A stretch of 64,000 nt of DNA. It comes from Onthophagus taurus (Eukaryota; Arthropoda; Insecta; Coleoptera; Scarabaeidae). A program made the position numbers and the translations under genes. A model generated the notes under the pieces. That model had not been told where the DNA came from, did no database searches, and saw only the letters and a list, made by a program, of their open reading frames with translations. Where the stretch lies: positions 14,761,001-14,825,000 of the forward strand of contig NC_091972.1 in NCBI RefSeq assembly GCF_036711975.1, written 5' to 3'. Positions within the stretch are counted from its first letter, which is position 1, and each line of letters starts with the position of its first letter. Of this stretch, positions 36,241-47,736 are shown in pieces.

Positions 36241-36599
36241 TAAAACGAGAGGAAGTAAATTTGTAGTTTTTTACTTTTTTTTATTAAAAGATATTGTTGA
36301 AATATATAAATAAAAGTGTGTACCGAAAATAATTAGAAATACCAAATAATAGAGCGTTTTTATATATGCTTGTTTTCCAATTATTAAACTGTAGGCAACA
36401 CAATTAACAAAAGACATCAATGATACATTAAGCGATGAAATAATTTGAGAAAAATTGGGTTTGAAACGATTTCAGTAATCAAAAGTACTTTTGACAAATA
36501 ATATTGGAAAATTTTCAGGTTTTATATATTTGTTTGTATAGTTATTTTAAGTTGTTTTCATATCTTGACTCCATGTAATGCATTTAGTTTTTCATGAAG
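36241..36599. other. Intergenic stretch
   Basis: AT-rich, nothing recognised. Confidence 0.4.
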
Positions 36600-37850
36600 C
36601 TGTGATCTACTTAACGCTATCGAGTGACGGATGGATTGGACTGACTCGCTAGAACAGAGCTAATTCTCATCAATATAGAAAAATCAGCAATTTTCTGGAG
36701 GCTATGTTACACAGAAAGCATTCCCGACTAGCATTGGTATCAGAAAACATGATGAGACGAGTTCAAAGCTGGATGATACTGAAGACATATGCCGGAAGCG
36801 ACCACTATTATATCAACTACACAATTACTGAACACCTAGAGCTGATCCCAATACTTGGTGAAACGCCGCTATACTAAACGAAGAAACTTCCGCTATCGTT
36901 ATTGGAAATGACAAGGCTGGTCCATTGGCAAAGCAACATGATGGAAATTGGGGCTAAATTTTGGTACACTAGTGTGTGACGAAAAAAAAACACCGAGAAG
37001 CAACAGGATTTCGATGTGTTAGTGGAGATACATCGGAGACCAGAGATAGTTGAAATTCTGAAAAAAAAATGGCAAACCGGTCGTAGAGAACTGGGTTATA
37101 AAATAGTTATGAAAAACCTCTACCTCTGTAGAACTAGATCTGATAGGACGTGATAAAGGAAACTCTTTCTCTTAAGAAGAGCTCCTTGCTGCTGCAAATT
37201 CAATGAAGAACCTTAAGTTTACTTGGCGCAACAGAGTAGCCCACGTTGAGGCCTTGAAACTGATATTAAAAATTATACCCAACCTCTTCCTTGGTGTGTA
37301 CAACGTTTATCTAAGCGATATTTCACAAAAACTGGAAAAGACAACTCCACTAACTCTGTCGACTTATTGCCACTTATATATGTTGGATGTTGCTGGGAAG
37401 CTTTACGCAAACATCATTTACAACTGCCATCGAGTGATTTCAATGGGCTGTGCATTAAAATAAATGGAATCGTGAGGACTATGTTAACATGGATTGTTGA
37501 ACACAGCTTGACGTTATCGACGAACAAATAACTGAAACTAAAAAGCTGAAACTGAGATCACCACAAGAAGGGTAAAATATCTGGGTGTAGTGATGGGTAG
37601 CAAAGTCATCTTTGTAAGTTCTATAAAGATGGTGTTCCAGAAGGGATTGACTCCAGTTGCAAACTGCTGATGTAAGTGATTCACTCGGTGCTACTGTATG
37701 GGTATGATGCTTACACAGACATAGTGACAAGCGATTAATGGAAACTAACCTGCACAACGCAGAAGAACATTCCGTGATGACAGCGCATATAAGACATATA
37801 AGAAATTCAAAATTAGTTCTTAAAGAGTAATAGTATTTTCTGTTTAAATA
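36600..37850 (+). mobile_element. R1-like LINE fragment
   Basis: Frames read YKIVMKNLYLCRTRS (about 37100), then CHLYMLDVAGKLYANIIYN (about 37368-37430), the start of the RT domain in R1-type elements (usual form CLLDVxGKLYExII). Further on, in shifted frames, come YLGVVMGSKV and SVLLYGYDAYTD, the post-RT region. Truncated and frameshifted. Confidence 0.65.
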
Positions 37851-38389
37851 TTATCATGAACCTGTGTGGTGGCGATATTGCTGACAATTAATTTACCACA
37901 AGATATCAACTGAAAGAAGATTCTAGAGGAGAAACCGATCTGTCTTACTGCCGCGGCAGAGATTATAATGATAACGCGGAATGGATTTAGGGAAACACCA
38001 CAGATTCGAAAGCAAGACAATATCTCAGTTTTAGGCAATCAGAGATAATGATAATTATTATTATATGTACAGTAGTCTAAGTATTTTCGCAGAAAAATGT
38101 TATTTTGAAAAACTATGTTATTTCATAATCGAGAGTAACTGATTAAATCTGAACACAATTTCTGTTGAAATTACGTAAAGCCTCTGTGCTGAAGCTACTT
38201 AACATTTTACTGTTTGAATTGGTAACCTTAATATGAAGTGAAAATGTTGGTAACAACTTTTTTTTTTAACTTTTAAAGTAAAGGTTTCCGTTAATTTCTT
38301 GTATATCATCAAACTTCTTCAAACAATTGGGTACTCCATTACAATTGACTTACAGTATCTAAGAATAGCAGATAAAATCGAGTGTTGCT
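37851..38389. other. Intergenic stretch
   Basis: AT-rich, nothing recognised. Confidence 0.4.
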
Positions 38390-39560
38390 AATCAATCAAC
38401 AAAAGGATGAATTGGGTTCTTAAAATCCTCAAAGTTCTGAAAAATATGGTTTCTAAACACACTCATCATGGGAAGACCATTGAGACGACATTCTGACATA
38501 GTGCTTCTAAGCCAGGTTTTTATTCTTCTCAAGCTGCGAAAAGATTGTTTAACAGTATATGTCGTGCAGGGTAAATTAACCAAAATTATAAAGGCTTTTC
38601 TCGTTTCAGGGAAAAAAATGTCGGTATCTTTTATGACATCCACAACACTTAGTTCTTTTGAGTCAGGTTTATCTTTCCATAGTTTTTGTCATAGTTCGAT
38701 TTCGTTGTTCATATTTGATAAATTTTAAAATTGGGAAGAGACTTCACCAGCTTGTACGAGATCTTCAAGGGGCATGTCTGACATTTGAGCCGGCTGTAAT
38801 TTAGAAAAGGAAAAAGACGATGATCAGAAAAGCGAACTTCAAGAGAAATAATAATCGAGGCAGGGAATTCTGAGGGACTTGCTGTGGGATGGTTGTTCTG
38901 ATGTTGTTGTCTCCCAACAATAGTAGCGTCCCTAATAATTTCATCTGTGACGTTTTCTGGACCGTTACGGCGATTTTCTAAAATGTGCTGGGATACTTTA
39001 ACTGCATCTAAAGCTACGGATTGGAGCACGTTTACCACAGGTTCCATCATAGCCGAGTATTTGGCTATCAAAATAAAGCTGAGAATAAACGAAACTCTAG
39101 AAGCTGCTGCATGGAGCTGATACGCATTTTTCTAGTCGCATTATTTATTCTTATTTTCTTCCCGTGACAAGGTTTCTAAGGCCACCATTATAATAGGAAA
39201 AGCCTGGAAATATTTGGTATCAAGTTGCGTCTCAAAACTGATTCTTGAAGAAATGTAATAATATCTTTGATGGTACCTTCGGTGTTCGGGATTTCAGACA
39301 GACTATTTAGATCAATAATGACTAGATTTAATTTGTGTTAATTTGAGCAGTGAAAGAACAAAGTTTTTTTTATATATTCTGTGTAGGATTGCTTGCACAC
39401 CACCTTCTTTCCCGGATATCGTTGCACAACCGTCAAATTCTAAACCAACACATTAGTCTGGATCAAGATCTTCTTCTGCCAAAAACTCATGTATTGCTTT
39501 TGCAATACATTTCGCATCCAAAGCATCAAGCTTGACGAATCCGAAAAATACTTCTTGATC
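38390..39560 (-). mobile_element. hAT transposase fragment (TTF/DUF4371 type)
   Basis: The minus strand carries, in order across frames: LEFDGCATISGKEGGVQAIL (about 39440-39380), AYQLHAAASRVSF, IAKYSAMMEPVVNVLQSVAL (about 39070-39010), then LVNLPCTTYTVKQSFRSLRR and IKTWLRSTMSECRLNGLPM (about 38570-38470), which is the C-terminal hAT dimerisation motif. Intervening parts are missing or frameshifted. Inactive. Confidence 0.75.
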
Positions 39561-39636
39561 TTCCTTAGATCAAAATATCGCATCCCAATCGATAGTTGTT
39601 CAGTACTCGAGATGTATATTCTGGCGACTGTACTCC

Positions 39637-40212
39637 TCTCTGGCGACGCCCTTGGTATTACTACTATTGGAGGTAAATTAAGTTTGCTCTGTTTAAGTTG
39701 CACCTATGGTTCCTCGCGATAAGATGGTGGATTTTAAACCAAAGTAATAAAACCAGATGCCGCCAAGATCAAACGAATCGACGTCAGTGTCATTTCTGGT
39801 TATTCTGTGACAAAACAACTGGATGCATAAAATGGATAAAATCATCATATAGATACACAAATAATTGAAGTTTGAATAGAAGTTTTTATATGGTTTTTTG
39901 CTGTAAAACAGACAATCTGTAACAGACAATCTCTGGCGACGCCCTTGGTATTACTGCTATTGGAGGTAAATTAAGTTTGCTCTGTTTAAGTTGCACCTAT
40001 GGTTCCTCGCGATAAGATGGTGGATTTTAAACCAAAGTAATAAAACCAGATGCCGCAAACATCAAACGAATCGACGTCAATGTCATTTCTGGTTATTCTG
40101 TGACAAAACAACTGGAAATGGATAAAATCATCATATCGATACACAAAGAATTGAAGTTTGAATAGAAGTTTTTATATGGTTTTTTGCTGTAAAACAGACA
40201 ATCTGTAACAAA
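39637..40212. repeat. Direct tandem duplication, unit about 280-293 bases
   Basis: CTCTGGCGACGCCCTTGGTA starts copies at 39637 and about 39931. The copies run nearly identically through CACCTATGGTTCCTCGCG, GATGGTGGATTTTAAACC and AAAACAGACAATCTGTAACA. Copy 2 lacks about 14 bases near 40118. The high identity indicates a recent duplication. Confidence 0.9.
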
Positions 40213-40278
40213 CAGTTAAAAACAGCATCACAAAGTAAATATCATTTGGTGAGTGAAAGTTGTTTCTTCGCTTGTTAA

Positions 40279-40765
40279 CCATGCCTAGAATAGGTAGAAG
40301 ACCGCGGATTGTTGGCCAGCACGAGGTATTCCGTTTCGCGAAATTGGTTGAAGATTGAATCGAAACCCTTCAACAGTGCTTCGAGTATAAACTGCGTGGT
40401 CTGAACAACATAACCAACATCGGCGTCCTGACAGCAGACGTCCTCGAGCGACTAACGAACGTGAACATCGTCGCCTTACACAAATGAGTCTTAAAGACAA
40501 AATGACACATCTGTCAGAACTTCCTACACGAAGAAAGAAGACTGCTGAAAGAAGACTGCTCGCTTTCCGGATTTAAACCTGATCGAGCATGTGTGGGATA
40601 TGATATCTAAGGCGTTTACCACCAGCAGCTATCACCTTGCAGAAACTTCGCTGTCATCTACAGCAAGCCTGGGATGAGATTCCACAAAATACCATTGATC
40701 AGAGCATAACTCGTAGAATTAGACAGTGCATAAACAGGACTCAAACAGACGCAATTTTTTTGACA
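40279..40765 (+). mobile_element. Tc1-like transposase, internally deleted
   Basis: Starts MPRIGRRPRI (40280), continues in shifted frame as GIPFREIG and LNRNPSTVLRV (HTH region), then RPRATNEREHRRLTQMSLKD (second HTH). It jumps directly to FPDLNLIEHVWDMISKAF (about 40563), which belongs just before the third catalytic acidic residue. The catalytic core in between is deleted, so the copy is dead. Confidence 0.8.
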
Positions 40766-43486
40766 TGTAGTTTACATTAATTTTACTAGCTTTAAAAGCT
40801 TCGACGAGTCGAGTATATCATAAGCTGCGAGTAACTATTGCTGCAACCCAACATGCTTACCTTTAGTTCGATATTAATCGTCAGAAATCTCGTTTATATC
40901 ACCTGAGACTTGCTCTAATTGTGTTAAGTAAACGCCTATATAAAACAAGATCCAATTCTTAAATTGCATAAAAATCACATAATCCAAGACTAATTATGGT
41001 TAAGTAACTAATAATGCAGCTTATTAAAAATTAATATATGCAACCTAATTAACACAAGATTTTAATAATACGTCCAAATGATTAATTAATATAACAAAAG
41101 TGAGTTTAATAAGTATAATTCAAATATAAAAAGAAAATATAGTTAGATTATTATTATATTATGTTAATAAATATAGGCAACCCAACCAATAAAAGATTTC
41201 AACGGTATATGAAGAAAGAAACTCTCCAAGGTTTTTTCCCTTTTATTTTAATGATGACACAAAATAAAGAAAAAGTAAAAATATTGGTGAAAGTGAACAA
41301 ATTCCACAATATTTTTTTATTATTTACTGTTAAATCCGCTAAAGTATTTATATAATAAATTTGCAAAGTTTTTGAAAGATTTTTTGACATGCTGTAATTG
41401 GTTCTTCTCGCATCGATAATTTATTATGTGACCCGGACCAACATGGCCCTGTAATAAGCAGAACTCAAAAAAAATGTTAACCTGCTATAATACAAGGAGT
41501 GGGAGAACTTAAACTTAATAACCAGAACCGTACTTAAGAGACCATTTTAATTTTTTAATAAGTATTAATATACTCGTGAAAAAATTTAATTTAAACCTTT
41601 TATTAATATTTATAAATAATTTTGTAACATTATTTTTATAAAAACTTTTTATTTCTATTGATTTTAAGTGGATACTGTTAAAATACAAGAACTGGACGTT
41701 TAACTGAAGCCAACCGAAGGAAGCAAAATGGTATAGTATGGTCTTAAACCGACACATCAAGCTTTGTGGTGGGGCGTCCAACATTCCAATACCAAACGAA
41801 CCTTGAGTTCCGTTCGGTTCTTGTACAGCATCTTACGCCTTAAGATACTTTGTGGTTTGCAAAACTTTCATTTCAACTATATTTATAATCCCACAAAAGT
41901 TAAAAGTTCAAAAAATCGTGAATTTAAAAATAAAATTACATTGTGATTCAAACAAGTATTGTGATAACTTTAAAACAAGCTGTGTATTTTAGTGCCCACC
42001 CTTATTCATGTTCTTTCACATTCAATGGATACCAAATTTCTTTTTCAAGAAATCTTCAAATTTTAAAAGTTATACATATCTTTTTTTAAATTAAAAGTAA
42101 GTTTATTTTTTTTATATAACAATTATCTTCTAAAAAGTATCGTTGAAGAAGTACACACGCGATGGTCGCTTTTAAAGTTGAAAACGAGTTTTGCACCGGA
42201 ATCTTACTAAAATTACGCGGTCTTGGAAGTGATTAAATTGAAAAATTAAAATTTTTAATTATGATATGATGATGTTAATAATTTTAATTTAATATTATGT
42301 ACGAAGATAGATGTGGGGAAATTAAAATGCACACTTATTACTCCATCCAGGAAACGCTCCAATTAAGTAATTAAAACCATAATTAGAGAAGAATTAGAGA
42401 ATACCGAGAACGTGTTCTTCCTCTTTGGCTCAACTTTTCTGTAGTTCAAGTTTGCACCAAGAATGTATTATATGAGAGTCAACGCCCTATTATTGCTAAC
42501 AGATCTTTTAGCGATTTCAAAAAGAAATATAAAAGAATGGAATATAGGGTAGAAATACAAAAGATTTTTTTTTGTTAAGATGAGGATAAAATAGATATAA
42601 ATAGATGAGAAAGAAATATTGCGTAAATCAGGTAGTTCAGTAACTTTTTTGTTGTAGTTTAGTAAATTCTTTATGGGGTTTAATGCTTTATAAGACATGG
42701 TAGGTTTTTAAAAAGACTACAATACCACTAAATTCCATTAAATCCCACATTTTCGAGAATATTGTTCAGGTAAAATTACTTTTGGTTAAGTTACCGGTGT
42801 CTTCCCACGCAGATAAAATGTGAAAAGATGAACATTGTTACCTACGCTTATATGACCTCAACAATTATAATAATAAATCCTTCTTATTACCATAAAAAAA
42901 AATATAAAAAATACTTAAGTGTGGTTTTATGAACGTTAATCAAGGTTTAATATGATTAAATATGTTGTTGAAATAGCATTCTCTTTTTTTAATTGATAAT
43001 CCCATCATGTTAACCAACCACTGTTATAATACTTTATTCTGTTATTTTTTTTTGTAGCCATTTTGATTTCTAAGTATCTTCGAAGTATTCCACGATTTAT
43101 TAACAATTTAGTTGATGACGACGTGAATTATTTGAAAATATAAAGTTGTGAAATATATACAGATTATAACATATAAGATATGCAGATCTTAATAACTAGA
43201 AAATTTAAAAGACTCCAGAAGAACCAAAGAAGTCCGTCACATCGAGCAAATCGATGATGAATTTGTCGATGCTAAATCGTTACAGCCTTTTCTGTGAAGT
43301 TGGAATGATATATTGCAAAGCAATTAGTGCATATAAAAAGTAACTTGAGAAGTAATTTAGACATAGAGGAATATATGTATAAATATAATTAACTTTCTTA
43401 TACATCTGCATACTTGGGTTTATAAAACATATTATTATTGATATTCTCAGATTTACTTCTCGAATATATCATAGTATACAGGCCGT
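40766..43486. other. Gene-free AT-rich stretch
   Basis: No gene or element recognised in 2.7 kb. Short frames here are chance products of AT-rich sequence. Confidence 0.45.
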
Positions 43487-43755
43487 AATGTCATCTATAT
43501 TATGAGCCTGCCTGTGTCGTTGGAACTAGATTATTTCTTTCCATAAATGCATTTAGTTCTCATAGTACCTATTCTGCTACCTTGGAAAGAAGTTGCAAAA
43601 TACTTATCAATCTAAAAAACAGTGTATGTTACTTGGCAAAATGTCAGCTAAATTATGAGCCTGCCTGTATCGTTGGAACCAGATTATTTCTTTCCACAAA
43701 TGCATTTAGTAATTTCTACAGTACCTATTCCGATCCCTAGGAAAGAAGTTGTAGT
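43487..43755. repeat. Direct duplication, period about 151 bases
   Basis: ATTATGAGCCTGCCTGT, CGTTGGAAC.AGATTATTTC and AATGCATTTAGT occur at about 43498-43558 and 43652-43710. Both are followed by AGTACCTATTC and GGAAAGAAGTTG. Confidence 0.8.
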
Positions 43756-44939
43756 AACCAGTCTCATTGCAATAATTGACTAAAGGCCTCAAATATAGAA
43801 CGATATGAGGCCAACACAGTTTGACAATGTTTGCTATTGAGACCACGCATCTCATAATTGAGTCAATGACGATTTTAATAGCCAATTCGATAACTTCTTG
43901 GAAAGTGAAATCTTAGCGTTGTCCCATAAACGGAAATTTTGCTTGTTAACATAAAAGATGTTTTTTCAGCTAATTGGGGTCCTTTTCCAAACGCTCCGAA
44001 CCCCACTTAGCCAACAAAAGGCGTTTTCTAAGGTCATTAACTCAGCTGCTGGGTTACTTGAATCTTATATGACTGCAGGCCCAAGTCCCGACGTAAAATT
44101 CGCTATGATGTAGTCTGTAAAAGTCCGAGTTCTTGTGCACTTTTGTTGTACACTCCCTTTCACTTTTACTCACACTAAACACTGTAGATAACATTATGGA
44201 TTGGTCTGCTATGATGAACATCTTTTTATTCGGCAGTCTTTAAACAAAATGGTCTTGTTCTGTTCTTATTTCAAAACCATCAAATGTTTTTAAAATTTGA
44301 TATTTTGTCTGTGTTATTGAACTTGCTAAAACACTTCCTTGCATATGGAAAGAAATCACCAGCATTAAGTTTGACAAACAGATCAAACTTTTCACTAAAT
44401 TCAACAATGAAAACATGGTTCATTGTAACACCAATTCAAATGTATTAGACACATCACCACAAGTTTAACTAGATTAATGATTAATGAGCTTATCAACTTA
44501 CTTGCAATTAGGTAATATTTCTTGCCTTCACAGTTTTACCACTGTGGTTTATATGTTCAAGTCATTTTTCCAGTCATCAGTAGACTAATGCCATTTCAAA
44601 ACATATACAGTTTTCAAATCAAGGTAACTATAACAGGACTGGTGCTGTTTTCAATGAAAACTAGCAGCTGTAGTCTTAAAGAACATGAAAAATATAATTG
44701 CCTTTTTCAAAACTATTGACTCAAGTGTGGCAAAATAGATTCTTGGGTATCTTAAGAAATTTTAGTTTTAATCGTTTAGAATTGTTGGAGATTCTAAGAA
44801 GCAAAATAAGATGTAAAGCTCCGTAAAAACGAGTATGAAGTGTATTTTTGAATTACCTGTGACAAGGTTACTGATACAACATTGACAAAATGACTTTGCA
44901 GGACATCAAATTAGAACAGCAGGACCATGTCAACGATCC
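43756..44939. other. Gene-free stretch
   Basis: No gene recognised. Probably old repeat sequence. Confidence 0.4.
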
Positions 44940-45095
44940 AAAAGTTAAAGTTTTAACAAATCACCTTCTGATTTGATTACCACAGCTCTCGATTGATCAT
45001 CACGACGTACTTGAATGATGTAATTGTTCAACCACACGTATTTGTAACCCTTATTACAAGTCGCTTCAGTTGACTTCAACAATATAACAATCTTT
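44940..45095 (-). mobile_element. LINE ORF1-like C-terminal scrap
   Basis: The minus strand reads GYKYVWLNNYIIQVRRDD and then SEGDLLKL before a stop. This resembles the end of insect LINE ORF1 proteins (YKYVWxKNGxIxVRR ... xEDLxKL). Short and isolated. Confidence 0.45.
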
Positions 45096-45201
45096 ATTTC
45101 TAAAATACACAAAAACATGGTATATTTAATACGTAAGGGAAGAAAAAAATATATACAGGGTGTGTCAAATGTCTGGAATATAGCCAATAACTTCGCCATT
45201 T

Positions 45202-46013
45202 GTGGTTTTAAAGAAAAATGTTTCAAATACAAGTTTCTTTATTAATCATGGCACATTTTTTGGCGATATTTGCTTGTTTGCGTTGTTTTTTGTTTCGTTG
45301 CTATGGCAACCAACATTGTTATTTAAATGGGAAGCATATATTTTTTTTGCATACTTTGATAGAGGATAAGTCCCTCTATGCGATGTACATATCAAATTAA
45401 ATGGTTGTATAAGAAAAAATGTGTTTTTTGAAAGTATTAAATCAGCTAATTACAATTAAAGTACGCACCGAAATAACGCCATTGATACCCAGCTTTAAAT
45501 GTCAAAAAAATTACAGTTTCAACAATTATGAATAATTAATAATGTATGGTCATTGGTAGCTGTCTTTGGTCATTAACTTTTTGGAAGGTTTTTAACACTT
45601 CCGGTGTTAAAGAAACTTCATTTTGAAACTTCACATTATTAATATTTGGATTCTTTGTCGTTCGCTTAATTGCGCCATATTTGTTTAAACTGTCAATTTT
45701 TTGACATTTAAAGCTGTCAACGGCGTTATTTCGACAGCTACTTTGATTGTAATTTGCTGATTTAATATTTTCACAGAACGCATTTTTTCTCGATTTTTTT
45801 CTTATACAACCATATGATTTGATATGTTCATTGCGTACAGGGATTTATCCTCTATTAAAATGCGCAAAAAAAACATATGCATCCCATTTAAAATAACAAT
45901 GTTGGTTGCCATAGCAACGAAACAAAAAACAATACAAACAAGCAATAATCGCCAAAAAATGCGCCATGATTAATAAAGAAACTTGTATTTGAAACATTTT
46001 TCTTTAAAACCAC
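45202..46013. repeat. Long foldback (inverted) repeat, arms about 320 bases
   Basis: The left arm (45202-45518) and right arm (45690-46013) are imperfect reverse complements around a loop of about 170 bases. The left arm begins GTGGTTTTAAAGAAAAATG and the right arm ends CATTTTTCTTTAAAACCAC. Each arm contains the palindromic GTTGC(T/C)AT(G/A)GCAAC and AAATAACGCC-type segments. No transposase is encoded, so a MITE or foldback element is likely. Frames inside it are shadows. Confidence 0.85.
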
Positions 46014-46029
46014 TTCTTTCTTTATAAAC

Positions 46030-46510
46030 ATTTCAGAATACGTTTAATTTTTATCTGTAATTTTGCATTTTTGGATAGAATCAAGTGAATAAAGTTCATT
46101 TCTATCAACATTCATTTCACTTGAAAATTTTTCCTTCCAGTTTCCTTAACCTCAATGGTAAATCATTATACATATAACTTTATTGAAATGTATATAAACA
46201 TGCTTTATTTCTGCACTGTGTGAAAGGTGATAATAAATTATCTCCAAAACGCGTGTCATAATTATTGTGCGAGTCTTTATTTCTCACCAATGTTTCTTTT
46301 TCTTTCTGTACATACTGGAGGTAAGCGAGAATAAAACATGATGGTATTGTTAAAATGTTTATACTCTTAATGTGTCCTCTACAGCTTTCCTTGTATACTA
46401 GCTGCTTCAAAATCATTATTGCTTCTTTTTGCATTTTAAAAATCTCTTCGGACTCTCTTGATGCACCCCATGTGAGTATTCCATATACTGCCATACCTTT
46501 CAAAAACCTT
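46030..46510 (-). mobile_element. LINE C-terminal fragment (MAVYGILTWG type)
   Basis: The minus strand reads MAVYGILTWGASRESEEIFK, QKEAIMILKQLV, CRGHIKSINILTIPSCFI, and after a stop YNDLPLRLRKLEGKIFK. This is the standard post-RT tail of an arthropod LINE. It abuts the foldback repeat. Confidence 0.75.
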
Positions 46511-47170
46511 TCAGTAATAGAATTTAACTACAACGTTTTTGTGTCCTCATTCTCAGCAGGTGGACGTGACGGAAGATGGTGTGTTGCATAAATGTCTTTG
46601 ATAATGTGGAACAAAGATCTTCACCTCTCTTTTCAGAAATTGTTTAATCTGGAGTATTATTCCAGATGCTCCAGACCCGCGAAGTTAGGTCACCGACCAC
46701 AGTTCTAAGCCTTACATTCTCTGTGGTAACAAACTCAAAGTTTCAAAGCCCATTATTTTATCACTACAGATAGAAATCGACTTGACCAACTCATTATATT
46801 TGGCGTATATTACCTCAGGTGATGACGTACACGAAATGGAAGCTGTTTGATCCTCATCAATGATCACCAACTTCTCTACAAGAACAACTTTTCTAAGTAA
46901 TTTGGCAATTCTGTGACCGTGATCTTTACACATTCTTCCGAATACTGTAAACCGGGCTGTTTCGAAGATGCTGTCCTGAATGAGCTTTTAAAACGTAAAG
47001 TATGATTGCAAAAAATCAAAATTAAAAGAGAATTATTAAATGTGTCAAAACATTCACACCATTTAAGGTTTTAATTAAAAAATGAAAACCTCAAATTGAA
47101 ACTAAACGATATTTTAAGATGTTGAGGGTACTATGTTTTGAAGTATTCCAAATGTGCAAAAATTAATGTC
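46511..47170. other. Intergenic stretch left of the tRNA gene
   Basis: A minus-strand frame (46933-46712) is not recognised. The A-run at 47158-47162 gives a TTTTT on the minus strand just downstream of the tRNA, a Pol III terminator. Confidence 0.5.
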
Positions 47171-47242
47171 TGCCTCCTGTGAGGTTTGAACTCACGACCC
47201 CTGGTTTACGAGACCAGTGCTCTACCACTGAGCTAAAGAGGC
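47171..47242 (-). tRNA. tRNA-Thr (CGT)
   Basis: The 72-nt cloverleaf folds completely. Acceptor GCCTCTT pairs with AGGAGGC (one G-U), discriminator A. The D-arm has TAGCTCAGTGG (A box). The anticodon stem CTGGT/ACCAG closes loop CTCGTAA, anticodon CGT (Thr). The T-arm is GTGAG TTCAAAC CTCAC (B box). No intron; T5 terminator follows within 12 bases. Confidence 0.95.
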
Positions 47243-47736
47243 CGATATTATAATTTTTTCCAATTATAAAAATCAACTTTATTAAAAAAAGACAAACTTG
47301 TTAAATTTCAGTCAAAGATAATGACATATACCGCGTTGTATATAAGGTGATCTTGAAGATCTAATGAATTAAGCAATTAAGGCGGTCATAAATCCCTGCT
47401 TTACATAGTTCAGTTAGCTGTAAGTTAACTTAACACTGTGTTAACATATCAGCTTCAGCCAATCAAAATGTTGGATAAATTTTTATTTATTAGACGAATT
47501 TTATTGAATTGTTTAGCTTTATGACTTGCTTTATCAGTGAGCATGATGTTACTTATTGTGTATTAAGATATGTTGTAGTTATCTCAATTAATGATGGTAA
47601 TTTCACCGTCCCATCCCATTCTACTCAAGCTGCTTAATTTAATTAGTTGTAACTGGCATCAACTCAATTCTAACAATTTCTTTTTTCAATCATGTACTTT
47701 CAGATGCGTAAGAAACGATGTAAACGAAACTGAACC
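47243..47736. other. Upstream region of the four-pass PPxY gene
   Basis: AT-rich. An acceptor (TACTTTCAG) precedes 47704, so bases 47704-47736 are 5' UTR of an exon whose upstream partner was not found. Confidence 0.5.

Noticed and set aside
45202-46013. Frames inside the foldback repeat as coding genes
   Set aside because: The inverted-repeat structure explains them and neither arm encodes a recognisable protein.
46712-46933. 73-codon minus-strand frame
   Set aside because: No recognisable domain and flanked by LINE debris; not supportable as a gene.
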